From Haloactinopolyspora alba (lineage in GTDB: Bacteria; Actinomycetota; Actinomycetes; Jiangellales; Jiangellaceae): a DNA stretch of 64,000 nt. Of the stretch, positions 23,520-32,767 are shown piece after piece. Location of the stretch: assembly GCF_003014555.1 (NCBI RefSeq), contig NZ_PYGE01000007.1:124001-188000 (forward strand), written 5' to 3'. Below the pieces are notes generated by a model, which saw only the letters and a program-made list of their open reading frames with translations, had not been told where the DNA came from and did not search any database. Each line of letters starts with the position of its first letter. The first letter of the stretch is position 1. The translations under genes were made by a program, and so were the position numbers.

Positions 23520-24264
23520 TCTCGCGTTTGCGCGTCCGTACGCCCGAGCGCACGATCGACGCCCAGAACACGACTGCCGCGAGGCCGAAGACCCACCACT
23601 GCGCCCAGTAGGACAGGTTCTGCCACGGGCTGACGTCGCGGATCGGCGCCACCTCGTCGATGCCGAGCGGCTGCGGGGCCGCCGTGGGAGCGGGGCTCTC
23701 GGCGCCGAGCAGCAGGTATCCGCGCAACGCCGTCCGCTCCGGCACGCCGGCGCGCTCGGCGAGCCGCCCGGGCGCGATGTAGGCGACCTGGCCGGGCTCG
23801 AGCACCTGGCCGCGGCGGACCGTCGCGTGCTCAGAGGTCTCCGGCGGCAGCAGGTGACCCTCGACCGTGACCGGCCCCGGTGGTACCGCGGTTGCCGCGG
23901 CGCCGTCCGCGTCGTCGACCCAACCACGCAGGACGGGAACGACCATGCCGTCCTCGAGGCGCAACGGAGTGACGACGTACGAGCCCAGGACGTTGTCGTG
24001 CACCCGCCCCGGCACCAGGCGCTGCTGCTCGGCCAGGTACCGGCCCTCGGCGACGGCCGGCCGCTCGCGCGCGTCACCCAGCGGCTCGCCCGGCTGCGCG
24101 AGCTCGGACACCGCTACTGCGGGCTCGTCGCGGACGTCCTGGCGATCCCGGCTGTTCTCGTACACGCCGAACTGCCACCAGCCGAGGACGAGACACACCA
24201 GCAGGGCGATGATCATCACGGCATGCAGAGCCATCCACCGTGGCGTCAGCAGGAACCGGTACAC
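23485..24264 (-). CDS. SURF1 family protein (cytochrome oxidase assembly), copy B
   Basis: A 259-residue SURF1 protein. Helix 1 contains LVCLVLGWWQFGVYE, the external domain has VVPVLRGWVDD (the site where copy A has VLVDRGYV) and GYLLL, and helix 2 begins QWWVFGLAAVVFW. The GTG-TAC-CGG start parallels copy A. The two copies differ clearly in sequence, so this is not a recent duplication; actinobacteria often carry more than one SURF1 gene. Convergent overlap with the DUF3817 gene is 35 bases. Confidence 0.85.
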   Translation of the reverse strand: MYRFLLTPRWMALHAVMIIALLVCLVLGWWQFGVYENSRDRQDVRDEPAVAVSELAQPGEPLGDARERPAVAEGRYLAEQQRLVPGRVHDNVLGSYVVTPLRLEDGMVVPVLRGWVDDADGAAATAVPPGPVTVEGHLLPPETSEHATVRRGQVLEPGQVAYIAPGRLAERAGVPERTALRGYLLLGAESPAPTAAPQPLGIDEVAPIRDVSPWQNLSYWAQWWVFGLAAVVFWASIVRSGVRTRKREINAPAVSHAPS

Positions 24265-24414
24265 GTGTTCACGGTATCCGGCAGGCACGCCGCAAATACG
24301 GCCGGATGGCCGACTGATCGGCTCGGCTCCGGCAGGTAAGCTTCGGACCAGACTCGTTCGGGGGCGGGCACAATCCACCAGCGGTGAAACGATCATGATG
24401 GAGAGAAGATCGAG

Positions 24415-25167
24415 ATGAGCCGACCACACCCGCTGACCGTGATGAAAGAGTGGGAGTGGTCGCGTACGTGGGACGAGCAACAAGAGATCGTGGACCAGTC
24501 CCGTGCCGGCGGTGGCGCCTGGCTGCCGAACGTGGTCGAGACACGGCAATGGGGTGCGGTGCGCTGGACATCGGGCCGTCCTGCTCACGCGTCCGAGTCG
24601 GGCCAAGCGGTGCCCGAGACGTTCGCGGTGTTGCGCCCAGGTCTGGACGACCCGGTCCTGCGTGAGCGCCTACCCGAGGTGCTGCGCGACCCGCCGCCGT
24701 TGTTCCAGGTCGCCGGTATCGGTGCGCGTCGGCACCAGCTGCTCGGCGCGGCGCCGGGCGCCGTCGTGGGCGCCGCCCTGCTGGGTGTGCTGATCGGCGT
24801 GCTCGGCCTCGGCGCGGTCGGGGTCGTCGTGGGCGTGCTGTTGGGCCTCGTCCTCGGCGCCGTCGGCGGCGCGGCCGTGGCGCAGTACCTGCACGACCGT
24901 GACCGGTCCGCGGTGTTGAAGGACGGCGAGCGCGTGCGGGTCGTCACCGGCCGTTACGCGCCGACGTCGTGGGCCAGGCTGGTCGAGGCGACGACCGGCC
25001 TGGAACGCGCGTCGGCGGGCAGCGACGGACCGGACGACCAGGCGGCGGAGGCCGTGCAGACCGCGCTGTGGGAGGCGGCAGGGCTGCTGCTCAGCTCGTC
25101 GGACCACACCGGCGTCGAGGTGCTTGCCGACGGCATGGAGCGGCTGGCGCAGGCCCACCGCGGCTGA
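24415..25167 (+). CDS. glycine-rich two-helix membrane protein, function unknown
   Basis: A 250-residue protein. Residues 1-100 are soluble with many aromatic residues; residues 109-150 form a very hydrophobic glycine-zipper hairpin (GAVVGAALLGVLIGVLG, VVVGVLLGLVLGAVGG); the C-terminus is soluble and helical. The ATG follows GGAGAGAAG. No family is recognised. A channel-like or membrane-anchored role is conceivable but unsupported. Confidence 0.7.
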   Translation: MSRPHPLTVMKEWEWSRTWDEQQEIVDQSRAGGGAWLPNVVETRQWGAVRWTSGRPAHASESGQAVPETFAVLRPGLDDPVLRERLPEVLRDPPPLFQVAGIGARRHQLLGAAPGAVVGAALLGVLIGVLGLGAVGVVVGVLLGLVLGAVGGAAVAQYLHDRDRSAVLKDGERVRVVTGRYAPTSWARLVEATTGLERASAGSDGPDDQAAEAVQTALWEAAGLLLSSSDHTGVEVLADGMERLAQAHRG

Positions 25168-25192
25168 CCACCGGCTGTGCGGGGCCGGGTGG

Positions 25193-26749
25193 TCACGGCG
25201 TCGTGCCGGCAGGGCGCAGGATGGCGTGTACGGCGCCGACGGTGTCGGCCTCGGCCGGCGGCTTGTCGGTGCGGTGGCGCAGCACGCGCGCGAAACGCAG
25301 CGCCATGCCCGCGGGGTACCGCGGTGACGTCTGCACGCCGTCGAAGGCCACCTCGACCAGCAACTCCGGCCGGACGCTGACGACCGGTTGCTGCGTCGAG
25401 CCCTCGGCGAGCTCCTGGAGCCGTCGCGTCTGCCAGTCGAGCATGGCGTCGGTCAGGCCCTTGAACGTCTTGCCGAGCATGACGTAGCCGCCCTCGGGAC
25501 CGTAGTCACCGGCGGGGTCCCGTGCGCCGAGATGCAGGTTGGACAGCCATCCGCGCCGCCGGCCGTGGCCCCACTCGGCGGCGAGGACCACGAGGTCGAG
25601 GGTGTGCCGCGGCTTGACCTTGAGCCAGCCCGCGCCCCGGCGGCCCGCCTCGTACGGCGCCGACAACGACTTCACGATGACGCCCTCGTGACCGCGGGCC
25701 AGCGCACGGTCGAAGAACGCGCGCGCCTCGTCCGGCTCGGCGGTGACGACGCGCGGCACGACGTGCGCCTCGGGCACCACGCCGGCCATCGCGGCCCAGC
25801 GCCGCGGACCGAGCTCGCCGATCAGGTCGGTGCCGTCCAGGTGCAGGCAGTCGAAGACGTAGACCGCCAGCGGCACTTCCTGCCGGGCGCGTTCGACGGC
25901 GGTCCGGCTGCTGACCCGTGCCGAGGTGCGCTGGAACGGCAGCGGCCGGCCGTCCCGGTCGAGAGCGATGGTCTCGCCGTCGAGGACCACGGACTCGACG
26001 GGCAGCGCGAGCGCCGCTTCGACGATCTCGGGCACCTGCGCGGTGATGTCGTCGAGAGTGCGGCTGTACACGGTGACGTCGCGACCGCGGCGGTGGATCT
26101 GCACCCGCACGCCGTCGAGCTTCCACTCGACCGCGGCCTCGCCGGTCCGGGTGAGCGCCTCGTCGATGTCGGCGGCGGGCGCGGCGAGCATCGGACGTAC
26201 CGGCGAGCCCACCGTGAGCCGGAACGCGGCCAGCCCCGCGGCTCCCTCGGCCAGCACCGCGCCGGCCACCGGCACCAGCGCACCGGCGACGGTCACCGCG
26301 CGGCGCACCTCGGCCGGATCCAGGTCCGCCGCCACGGCGACGGCTTCGGTGAGGACGCCGTCCGACGCGCCCTGCCGCAGCTCACCGCTGACCAGCCCGG
26401 CCAGTAGCCGTTGCTCGGCGGGGGTGGCCCGGGTAAGCAGCGCCCGGAAGCGCTCGCGCCGCCGGGTCGTGGACCCGGGGCCGGACAGTTGGGCGAGCTC
26501 GGCGAACTCGGCATCGACCTCGAGCACGTCCAACCCGGCCTCGGAGGCGGGAGGCGGCATCTCGCGCAGAGCCGCGTACCCCAGACCGGTGCGGCGTTGG
26601 CGCAGCTCACCGCTGAGGTAGCTGGTGACGACCGGCGCTTCGTCCGGCCCGGCGCGGCGCAGGCACTCGGACAGGGTGCGGATCTTGGCCAGCCGGCCGG
26701 AGACCTCGGCCACCGCGACGGACGTGTCGGCGACATCGTTCAGGAGCAC
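25193..26749 (-). CDS. lig: ATP-dependent DNA ligase (LigB type)
   Basis: A 518-residue ligase. The adenylated lysine is in motif I EWKLDGVRVQIHR near residue 210; DGETIALD is motif III-like, GVIVKSL is motif IV and GWLKVKP is motif V. An N-terminal helical DNA-binding domain of about 190 residues with LSGELRQRRTGLGY matches the mycobacterial LigB layout, where it is an accessory repair ligase. The GTG at 26747-26749 is chosen because it matches the LigB N-terminus; an upstream start adds eight residues. Confidence 0.93.
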   Translation of the reverse strand: MLLNDVADTSVAVAEVSGRLAKIRTLSECLRRAGPDEAPVVTSYLSGELRQRRTGLGYAALREMPPPASEAGLDVLEVDAEFAELAQLSGPGSTTRRRERFRALLTRATPAEQRLLAGLVSGELRQGASDGVLTEAVAVAADLDPAEVRRAVTVAGALVPVAGAVLAEGAAGLAAFRLTVGSPVRPMLAAPAADIDEALTRTGEAAVEWKLDGVRVQIHRRGRDVTVYSRTLDDITAQVPEIVEAALALPVESVVLDGETIALDRDGRPLPFQRTSARVSSRTAVERARQEVPLAVYVFDCLHLDGTDLIGELGPRRWAAMAGVVPEAHVVPRVVTAEPDEARAFFDRALARGHEGVIVKSLSAPYEAGRRGAGWLKVKPRHTLDLVVLAAEWGHGRRRGWLSNLHLGARDPAGDYGPEGGYVMLGKTFKGLTDAMLDWQTRRLQELAEGSTQQPVVSVRPELLVEVAFDGVQTSPRYPAGMALRFARVLRHRTDKPPAEADTVGAVHAILRPAGTTP

Positions 26750-26845
26750 GACAGCCAGTGTGCCCGGTCGCACCGACAGACGTCGCCGCCCCGGCGACCG
26801 CGCGATGGCGGCCGGCCGGGGCGGCGGAGCGACGGACGGGCCGGA

Positions 26846-28372
26846 TCAGGTGGTCTCGGTGTCACTGCCCAGGGTCACCTGAGCGGTCTGCTCCTCACCG
26901 TCGCGCAGGTACGTCAGCGTCACCTCGTCGCCGGGACGGTACGTGCGGATCGCGGCGATCAGCGAGGTCGCGCTGTTGACCGGCCGGTCGTCGACCGCGG
27001 TCACGATGTCACCCTCCTGCAGGCCGGCCTCGTCGCCGCCGCTGCCCGGGTTGACCGACGCGATGTAGGCGCCGCGGGTGTCCTGCGGGTTGTTGACACC
27101 GACACCGATCCGCGCGTGCGTGGCCTCCTGGCCGTCCAGCAGCTGCTCGACGATCGGCTTGGCCTGGTCGATCGGGATGGAGAAGCCCAGGCCGATCGAG
27201 CCGGAGCTCTGCCCGGCCGTGGCGATGGCGCTGTTGATGCCGATGACCTCGCCGTTCATGTTGACCAGCGGCCCGCCGGAGTTTCCGGGGTTGATCGGCG
27301 CGTCGGTCTGGATCGCGTTGATGACCGAGTTCGTGCCGGACTGTTGCTGCTGCTGACCGGCGACGACCGGACGGTTCATCGCCGACACGATCCCGCTGGT
27401 GACGGTGCCGTCCAGGCCCAGCGGCGAACCGATCGCGACGACCTGTTGGCCGACGCCGAGGTCGGCCGAGCTGCCGAGCTCGGCCGGGGTGAGGCCGGAG
27501 ACCCCCTGCGCCTTGATGACGGCGAGGTCCGTCAGCGGGTCGGTGCCGACGACCTCTGCCTCGGCGGTCGTGTTGTCGGCGAACGTCACCTGCAGCGCGC
27601 CGCCGCCCTGCGCGGCCGCCGCGACGACGTGGTTGTTCGTCAGGATCTCGCCGTCGGAGGAGATGACCACGCCGGTGCCGCCGGCCTGGCCCATCTGGCT
27701 ACGCACCGAGATCGACACGACGCTGGGCAGCACCTGGTCGGCGACCTGCTGCACGTCCGATCCGGTGGCGGCGGGCTGGCCGTTGGCGCTGTCGTCGTCG
27801 TTGCTGCCGCCCGCCTCGCCGTCCGTCCCGACGTCGAGATCGCTGCGTTCGGCGTTCGACGGGGCCGTCTCGGCCTCGTCGTCGACGAGCTGGGTCACGC
27901 CGGCTCCGGCGCCGCCGCCGAGGATCGCTCCGATGGCGAGTCCGGCGAGGACCAGCCGGCCGCGGCCCTTGCGGCGGGGTTCCGGCGCTGTGGTGGTGCC
28001 GCTGCCGCCGGGCGGTGGCGTGGCCACCCCGAACACACTCGTGTCCGAGGGCGGTGCGGCGCCGCCGGAAGCCGCGCCGCCGGTCGCTGTGCCGCTTCCG
28101 TCCGCGGCGGACCCGGTGGGCGTCGTCGCGGAGGACTCGCCGGTGGCGGGCTGCTCACGCGTGGGTTCGGCACCCGTCGTGTCCGCCTCACCCGCGGGCG
28201 GTGTTTCCTGCCCGGCGCTCGTCCACGGACCCGGGCGACCCGCGGGCGAGCCCGCCGGTGTCGACCAGCCGGTCCCGCCGGTGTTCGTGGCCGGCGGTGG
28301 AGGCGTGGGCCCCGGTGTCGGTGGCGAAGCCGGACGGTCGTTGCGGCCTGTGTCGTTCGTGTCGTCGCTCAT
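26846..28372 (-). CDS. pepD: HtrA-family serine protease PepD
   Basis: A 508-residue membrane-anchored protease. Residues 1-145 are a Pro/Thr/Gly-rich cytoplasmic stretch; a helix (LVLAGLAIGAILGGGAGAG) follows near residue 150. The trypsin-like domain has the triad in TNNHVVAAA, TDLAVIKAQ and PGNSGGPLV. A C-terminal PDZ domain contains GAYIASVNPG and GDIVTAVDDRPV. It faces outward and degrades or refolds damaged envelope proteins. It is the third gene of an mprA-mprB-pepD cluster, as in mycobacteria, and has its own direct-repeat box in the 40-base gap upstream. Confidence 0.92.
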   Translation of the reverse strand: MSDDTNDTGRNDRPASPPTPGPTPPPPATNTGGTGWSTPAGSPAGRPGPWTSAGQETPPAGEADTTGAEPTREQPATGESSATTPTGSAADGSGTATGGAASGGAAPPSDTSVFGVATPPPGGSGTTTAPEPRRKGRGRLVLAGLAIGAILGGGAGAGVTQLVDDEAETAPSNAERSDLDVGTDGEAGGSNDDDSANGQPAATGSDVQQVADQVLPSVVSISVRSQMGQAGGTGVVISSDGEILTNNHVVAAAAQGGGALQVTFADNTTAEAEVVGTDPLTDLAVIKAQGVSGLTPAELGSSADLGVGQQVVAIGSPLGLDGTVTSGIVSAMNRPVVAGQQQQQSGTNSVINAIQTDAPINPGNSGGPLVNMNGEVIGINSAIATAGQSSGSIGLGFSIPIDQAKPIVEQLLDGQEATHARIGVGVNNPQDTRGAYIASVNPGSGGDEAGLQEGDIVTAVDDRPVNSATSLIAAIRTYRPGDEVTLTYLRDGEEQTAQVTLGSDTETT

Positions 28373-28394
28373 GCCCCTACACTGCCCCCATACG

Positions 28395-28411
28395 CTGAGA
28401 GAACACTGAAA
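28395..28411 (-). promoter_or_regulatory. candidate MprA box upstream of pepD
   Basis: On the minus strand TTTCAG-N5-TCTCAG forms two half-sites spaced by 11 bases, the layout used by OmpR-family regulators and the pattern reported for MprA. It is 22 bases upstream of pepD and matches the site upstream of mprA. Confidence 0.6.
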
Positions 28412-28412
28412 T

Positions 28413-29966
28413 TCAGTCAAGAGCAGACGAAGAAGCTGCTGGCAGGCGCATCGTCAGCCGGGCTCCGCCCGACGGCGACCGGCCGGCGTCCACGCTGCCG
28501 CCGTGCCGTTCCGCCGTCGCCTTGACGATGGCCAGCCCGAGCCCGGAACCGGGGAGACCACGGGCCTCGGTGGAACGGTAGAAGCGGTCGAAGACGCGGT
28601 CGACGTCCGTCTCGGCGATACCGGGACCCTCGTCGCTGACGTCGAGGGCGCCGTCGCGCAGCGTGACCGTCACAGTGCCGTGCGGCGGACTGAACTTCGC
28701 GGCGTTGTCCAGCAGGTTCGTGGCAGCACGTTCGAGCTGGGTCGCGTCGCCGTCGACGGGCGACGAGTGCAGGTCGGCGGAGAACGCGACGTCCGGCGCC
28801 CGCCGGCGCACCCGCTCCAGGGCGTCGCGGACCACGTCGGCGAGGTCGATCCGCTCGGCGGCCGCGGCGGGCGGATCCTCGCGAGAGAGCTCGACGAGGT
28901 CGCCGACCAGCTGGGTGAGCTCGACCGCCTGGGCACGGGTGTCTGTGATCAGCTGGGCGCGGTCGTCGGCGGACATCCCGCCGCTGGCCTCGCTCTGCGC
29001 CAGCAGGTCGAGGTTGGTGCGCATGCTGGTCAGCGGCGTCTTCAACTCGTGCCCGGCGTCGGCGACCAGCCGCGACTGGCGCAGCCGGGCCTCGCGCAGC
29101 GCCACCAGCATCGCGTTGAAGGCGTGCGCCAGGCGGGCGATCTCGTCGCTGCCGGTCACCTCGATCGGTTCGAGCTCGCCGGTCTCGGCGACGTGCTCGG
29201 CGGCGTCGGTGAGCCGCCGCACCGGGCGCAGGCCGCCGCGGGCGATCGACATGCCGGCCCAGGCCGCCAGTACGATGCCGACACCGCCGGCGATGATGGA
29301 CACGGTGCGCAGCCGGGCCAGGACCTCCTCGGTCTGCTCGGTCGGCTGGGCGAGAACGAGCGCGAAGTCGGGGGCGGCCGGAACGGCGACCACCCGGAAC
29401 GAACCTCCGTCGAGTTCGACGGTTCGCACGCTCTCGGCCGACCGGCCCTTGGCCACCGCCAGCTCCGGGTCGCCCATCGGCGGCGTGCTGGCCTCGTTGG
29501 CCGCGAACGGCTGACCGTCGGCGCGGAGCAGGCCGATGCGCAGGTCGGCGGCGAGGATCGCCTCGGCGGGCTGCTGCACCAGCATCGCGGGGTCACCGAA
29601 CGGGGTCGACACCGCCTGCTCGGCGCGATCCAGCAGGCTTTCGTCGACGCTGTCGGTGAGCTGGGCCGACACCGTCAGATAAGCGGCGAGCGCGGTCAGC
29701 GTGACGGCCAGCCCGACGCCGAATGCCGCGAGCGCGCCGACCCGGGTGCGCAGCGAAAGACGCCCGACATAGCGCGAGACCCCGCCGCCGACGCGGCCAC
29801 CGACGGGCCGGCCGGAGTCACCGTCCGCATCGGTGTCGTCGTCTGACCGGCCGGCCGTCGAGCCGTCATCGGGACGAGTCCCGGACCCGGCGGGATGCGG
29901 CGCGGCGTCCGGTGGCGGCGGAACGGGTGGGACGTTCCGCTGGTCACGGTCGGTCGTGTCACTCAC
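28413..29966 (-). CDS. mprB: sensor histidine kinase MprB
   Basis: A 517-residue sensor. A hydrophilic N-terminal tail precedes helix 1 (about residues 76-98), an extracellular domain of roughly 125 residues follows, then helix 2 (about 222-240), HAMP, the H-box [15 protein letters not shown] near residue 303, and the ATP-binding domain with [17 protein letters not shown] and GSGLGLAIV. It phosphorylates the upstream-encoded MprA. It overlaps mprA by four bases. Gene order with pepD matches the mycobacterial envelope-stress locus. Confidence 0.9.
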   Translation of the reverse strand: MSDTTDRDQRNVPPVPPPPDAAPHPAGSGTRPDDGSTAGRSDDDTDADGDSGRPVGGRVGGGVSRYVGRLSLRTRVGALAAFGVGLAVTLTALAAYLTVSAQLTDSVDESLLDRAEQAVSTPFGDPAMLVQQPAEAILAADLRIGLLRADGQPFAANEASTPPMGDPELAVAKGRSAESVRTVELDGGSFRVVAVPAAPDFALVLAQPTEQTEEVLARLRTVSIIAGGVGIVLAAWAGMSIARGGLRPVRRLTDAAEHVAETGELEPIEVTGSDEIARLAHAFNAMLVALREARLRQSRLVADAGHELKTPLTSMRTNLDLLAQSEASGGMSADDRAQLITDTRAQAVELTQLVGDLVELSREDPPAAAAERIDLADVVRDALERVRRRAPDVAFSADLHSSPVDGDATQLERAATNLLDNAAKFSPPHGTVTVTLRDGALDVSDEGPGIAETDVDRVFDRFYRSTEARGLPGSGLGLAIVKATAERHGGSVDAGRSPSGGARLTMRLPAASSSALD

Positions 29967-30652
29967 GGTGGATCCTCGCGCGCGACGTATCCGACGCCCC
30001 GCACGGTGTGGATCAGCCGGGGCTCGCCGGCGTCCTCGGTCTTGCGGCGCAGGTACCCGATGTACACCTCGAGGGAGTTCGCCGTGGTGGGGAAGTCGTA
30101 CCCCCAGACCTCCTCGAGGATCCGGTCCCGGGTCAGCACCTGGCGCGGGTGCTTGAGCAACAGTTCGAGCAGGGCGAACTCGGTGCGCGTCAGGCGGATG
30201 CTCCGCGAACCCCTGGTGACGTCGCGGGTGTCGGGGTCGAGGCTCAGATCGCCCATGCGCAGTTCGTGCGACGGTGTGCCGTCCTCGGACGGCGTCGCCC
30301 GGCGCAGCAGCGCCCGCAGCCGGGCCAGCAGCTCCTCGAGCGCGAACGGCTTCGGCAGGTAGTCGTCAGCGCCGGCGTCGAGCCCGGAGACGCGGTCGGA
30401 GACCTCGTCGCGCGCGGTGAGCATCAGGATCGGCAGGTCGTTGCCGGCCGCACGCAGTGCCCGGCAGGCCGCCAGCCCGTCCATGCGCGGCATCATGATG
30501 TCGAGGACGACGGCGTCCGGCGTGGCGGCCGTGATCGACTGGAGCGCTTCCTCCCCGTCGGTGGCCAGCTCGACCTGGTACCCGTTGAACGTCAGCGACC
30601 GGCGCAGCGACTCGCGCACGCTCGGGTCGTCGTCGGCGACAAGTACTCGCAT
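29963..30652 (-). CDS. mprA: response regulator MprA
   Basis: A 229-residue OmpR-family regulator. The receiver has ADDDPSVRE, the phospho-acceptor aspartate in [12 protein letters not shown] (about residue 48), and LTARDEV and [12 protein letters not shown]. The winged-helix DNA-binding domain starts near residue 130 ([16 protein letters not shown]) and ends [10 protein letters not shown]. It is the first gene of the cluster. A direct-repeat box at 30,675-30,691 upstream suggests autoregulation. Confidence 0.93.
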   Translation of the reverse strand: MRVLVADDDPSVRESLRRSLTFNGYQVELATDGEEALQSITAATPDAVVLDIMMPRMDGLAACRALRAAGNDLPILMLTARDEVSDRVSGLDAGADDYLPKPFALEELLARLRALLRRATPSEDGTPSHELRMGDLSLDPDTRDVTRGSRSIRLTRTEFALLELLLKHPRQVLTRDRILEEVWGYDFPTTANSLEVYIGYLRRKTEDAGEPRLIHTVRGVGYVAREDPP

Positions 30653-30674
30653 GCTCTCAGTGTGCCCGCGCGAT

Positions 30675-30691
30675 GTGAGAAACGCCTGAGA
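30675..30691 (-). promoter_or_regulatory. candidate MprA box upstream of mprA
   Basis: On the minus strand TCTCAG-N5-TCTCAC gives two half-sites with 11-base spacing, 22 bases upstream of the mprA start. The same pattern lies upstream of pepD and upstream of the LolA-like gene at 61,508. Confidence 0.6.
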
Positions 30692-30710
30692 GCCACTCCT
30701 CCTGCGGGGA

Positions 30711-30754
30711 AATGATCACGCTCCGCATGGAATTCCATGCGGAACGTGATCATT
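30711..30754. terminator. 44-base palindrome at the dinB stop
   Basis: The sequence is a palindrome with one mismatched pair, centred on GGAATTCC, and with AATGATCAC at its outer ends. The dinB TGA (30750-30752) lies in it. It would terminate leftward dinB transcription before mprA. Confidence 0.85.
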
Positions 30755-32156
30755 CCGAAAGGGCTTGGGGGTGGGGGCGGGCTGGGGAGAGTGCGGGGTC
30801 GTCGGCGGCGAACGTGCGCACCGGGCCGGGCGGTGTGCCGGCGGTCTCGAACCGGACGGTGACCCGGCCGAGTCCGCTGCCCCAGACCCAGCCCGGGCCG
30901 TGCTCGTCGTGCACGACGTCCATGCCGGGCACCCACGCCTGCGTCTCGTGCAGGAGTTCGCCGACCCGGACGTCACCGGCACGGTCACCGTCGCTCGGCA
31001 CCGCGTCGGCCGGCGCGTCCTCGCCCGACGCCCCGTCGGTGCGCACGCCGACGAACCCGCCGGCGGACCGCTCGCCGGGGTCCTCGGCGGCCTCCGGCTC
31101 GGTGCCGAACAGATCGTCCTGGACCCAGTCGGACAGTCCGGAGACGCCGACGCCGAGCAGCCGGACACCACCGGTGACGTCGATCTCCGACAGCAGGCGG
31201 GACGCGACGCGCGACACGGTGCGCGGGTCGTCGGTGGGAGCGGGCAACGTGGCCGATCGCGACAGCGTCGTGAAGTCGTGGAGCCGGGTCTTGAGCGTAA
31301 TGGTCCGCCCGGAGTGCCCGGATGCGTTCATCCGCTCGGCCAGCTTCTCGGCCAGCCGCGTGACCAGCGCCGCCAGCAGCGTCGGGTCGGTGACGTCACG
31401 ATCGAAGGTGTCCTCGACGCTGATGGATTTCGATTCGCGCTCGGTGCTGACCGCCCGCTCGTCGCGGGCCCGCGCCAGCCGGTGCAGCATGCCTCCGTGT
31501 GCAGCGCCGACCAGGTCGACGAGGTCGGGCTCGGTGATACGGGCCAGGTCGCCCACCGTCTTCACCCCCAGCCGCGCCAGCCGAGCCGCCGTGGCCGGAC
31601 CGACGCCGGGCAGCGCGCGCACGCTCAGCGGGTGCAGCACGTCGAGCTCGGCGCCGGGCTCGATGACGACCATGCCGTCGGGCTTGGCCTGTTCCGAGGC
31701 GATCTTCGCCATGAGTTTCGACGACGCCACGCCGACGCTGGCGGTGACGCCGGTACGTGCGCGGATGGTGGCGCGCAGGTCGTCGGCGAGCTTGCGGACC
31801 GGGCCGGGGGAGAGGTCGGGCAGGTCGCTGCCGCCGAGGTCGACGAACGCCTCGTCGAGCGAGAGCGGCTCGAGCAGCGGCGAGATCGCGCGCAACTGGT
31901 CCATGACGAACTCGCTGACCTCGCGGTAGACGGCGAACCTGCCGGCCAGGTACGCCGCGTGCGGGCAGCGCGCCCGGGCCTCGCTCATCGACATGGCAGA
32001 GCGGACACCGAACGTGCGCGCCTCGTAGGAGGCGGTGGACACCACCCCGCGCGGGCCGATACCGCCGACGATGACCGGCCGACCGCGCAGCGACGGCTTG
32101 TCGCGCTGTTCGACCGATGCGAAGAACGCGTCCAGGTCGAGGTGGAGGACGCGCAT
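30750..32156 (-). CDS. dinB: DNA polymerase IV (DinB), with actinobacterial C-terminal extension
   Basis: A 468-residue Y-family translesion polymerase. Catalytic acids are in LHLDLDAFFASVEQ at residues 4-17 and SLDEAFVDL; the fingers SYEARTFGVRSAMSM and the little-finger domain TLKTRLHDFTT follow. QDDLFG at about residue 380 fits a sliding-clamp-binding motif. A linker and a final 55-residue domain (WVPGMDVVHDEHGPGWVWG) extend beyond the canonical end; such tails occur in other actinobacterial DinB proteins. No SOS box is present in the 182 bases upstream. Confidence 0.95.
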   Translation of the reverse strand: MRVLHLDLDAFFASVEQRDKPSLRGRPVIVGGIGPRGVVSTASYEARTFGVRSAMSMSEARARCPHAAYLAGRFAVYREVSEFVMDQLRAISPLLEPLSLDEAFVDLGGSDLPDLSPGPVRKLADDLRATIRARTGVTASVGVASSKLMAKIASEQAKPDGMVVIEPGAELDVLHPLSVRALPGVGPATAARLARLGVKTVGDLARITEPDLVDLVGAAHGGMLHRLARARDERAVSTERESKSISVEDTFDRDVTDPTLLAALVTRLAEKLAERMNASGHSGRTITLKTRLHDFTTLSRSATLPAPTDDPRTVSRVASRLLSEIDVTGGVRLLGVGVSGLSDWVQDDLFGTEPEAAEDPGERSAGGFVGVRTDGASGEDAPADAVPSDGDRAGDVRVGELLHETQAWVPGMDVVHDEHGPGWVWGSGLGRVTVRFETAGTPPGPVRTFAADDPALSPARPHPQALSE

Positions 32157-32338
32157 GACCAGATGGTCCCACAAGGCACCGACACCGCCAGGGCAGCGCG
32201 AGGCCGCCCGCGCTGCGAGTACGGCGAATGGCCGCTGCGCGGGTCCGGTGGCGCCGTGTTGCGGTAGCGTTGCGCCGCGACCTGACACGAGCACGACATC
32301 CGTGCGGCAGGAGCCGGCGGGTGCGAGAGAAGGATGCG

Positions 32339-32749
32339 ATGACCGCGATCGTCGTGGGGTACGTTCCGAAGCCCGAGGGCCGCGCGGCGCTGCGGCGCGC
32401 CGCCGAGGAGTCGAAGCTCCGCGGCGCGCGCCTGGTCGTGATCAACTCGGCCCATGGAGGACGCGACCACGACGGCGAGGAGGCCGCGCGCGCCGACGCC
32501 GAACTCGAACAGGCCCGTGGCCAGCTCGCCGAGGCGGGCGTCGAGGCCGAGGTGCGCCAGCTGGTCCGCGGTATGGACGTGGCGGAGGATCTGATCTCGG
32601 TGGCCGAGGAGACCGGCGCCGACTTCATCGTCATCGGGCTCCGGCGCCGCAGCCCGGTCGGAAAACTGATCTTGGGGAGCAATGCTCAACGTATCCTGTT
32701 GGACGCGCCGTGCCCGGTCCTGGCCGTCAAGGCCGAGGACCTGGGCTGA
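32339..32749 (+). CDS. universal stress protein family
   Basis: A 136-residue single-domain UspA protein. VVGYVPKPEG opens the fold, and the nucleotide-binding signature is in GLRRRSPVGKLILGSNAQRI (G-x-x-G-x9-G-S type), followed by APCPVLAVK. The start ATG is preceded by GAGAGAAGG. It is divergent from dinB and 18 bases upstream of the HhH protein gene, so the two may be cotranscribed. Confidence 0.88.
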   Translation: MTAIVVGYVPKPEGRAALRRAAEESKLRGARLVVINSAHGGRDHDGEEAARADAELEQARGQLAEAGVEAEVRQLVRGMDVAEDLISVAEETGADFIVIGLRRRSPVGKLILGSNAQRILLDAPCPVLAVKAEDLG

Positions 32750-32767
32750 TCGAAGGACGTGCGGATC

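Noticed and set aside
32157-32338. LexA box upstream of dinB
   Set aside because: No TCGAAC-N4-GTTCGA-like site occurs in the 182-base divergent region.
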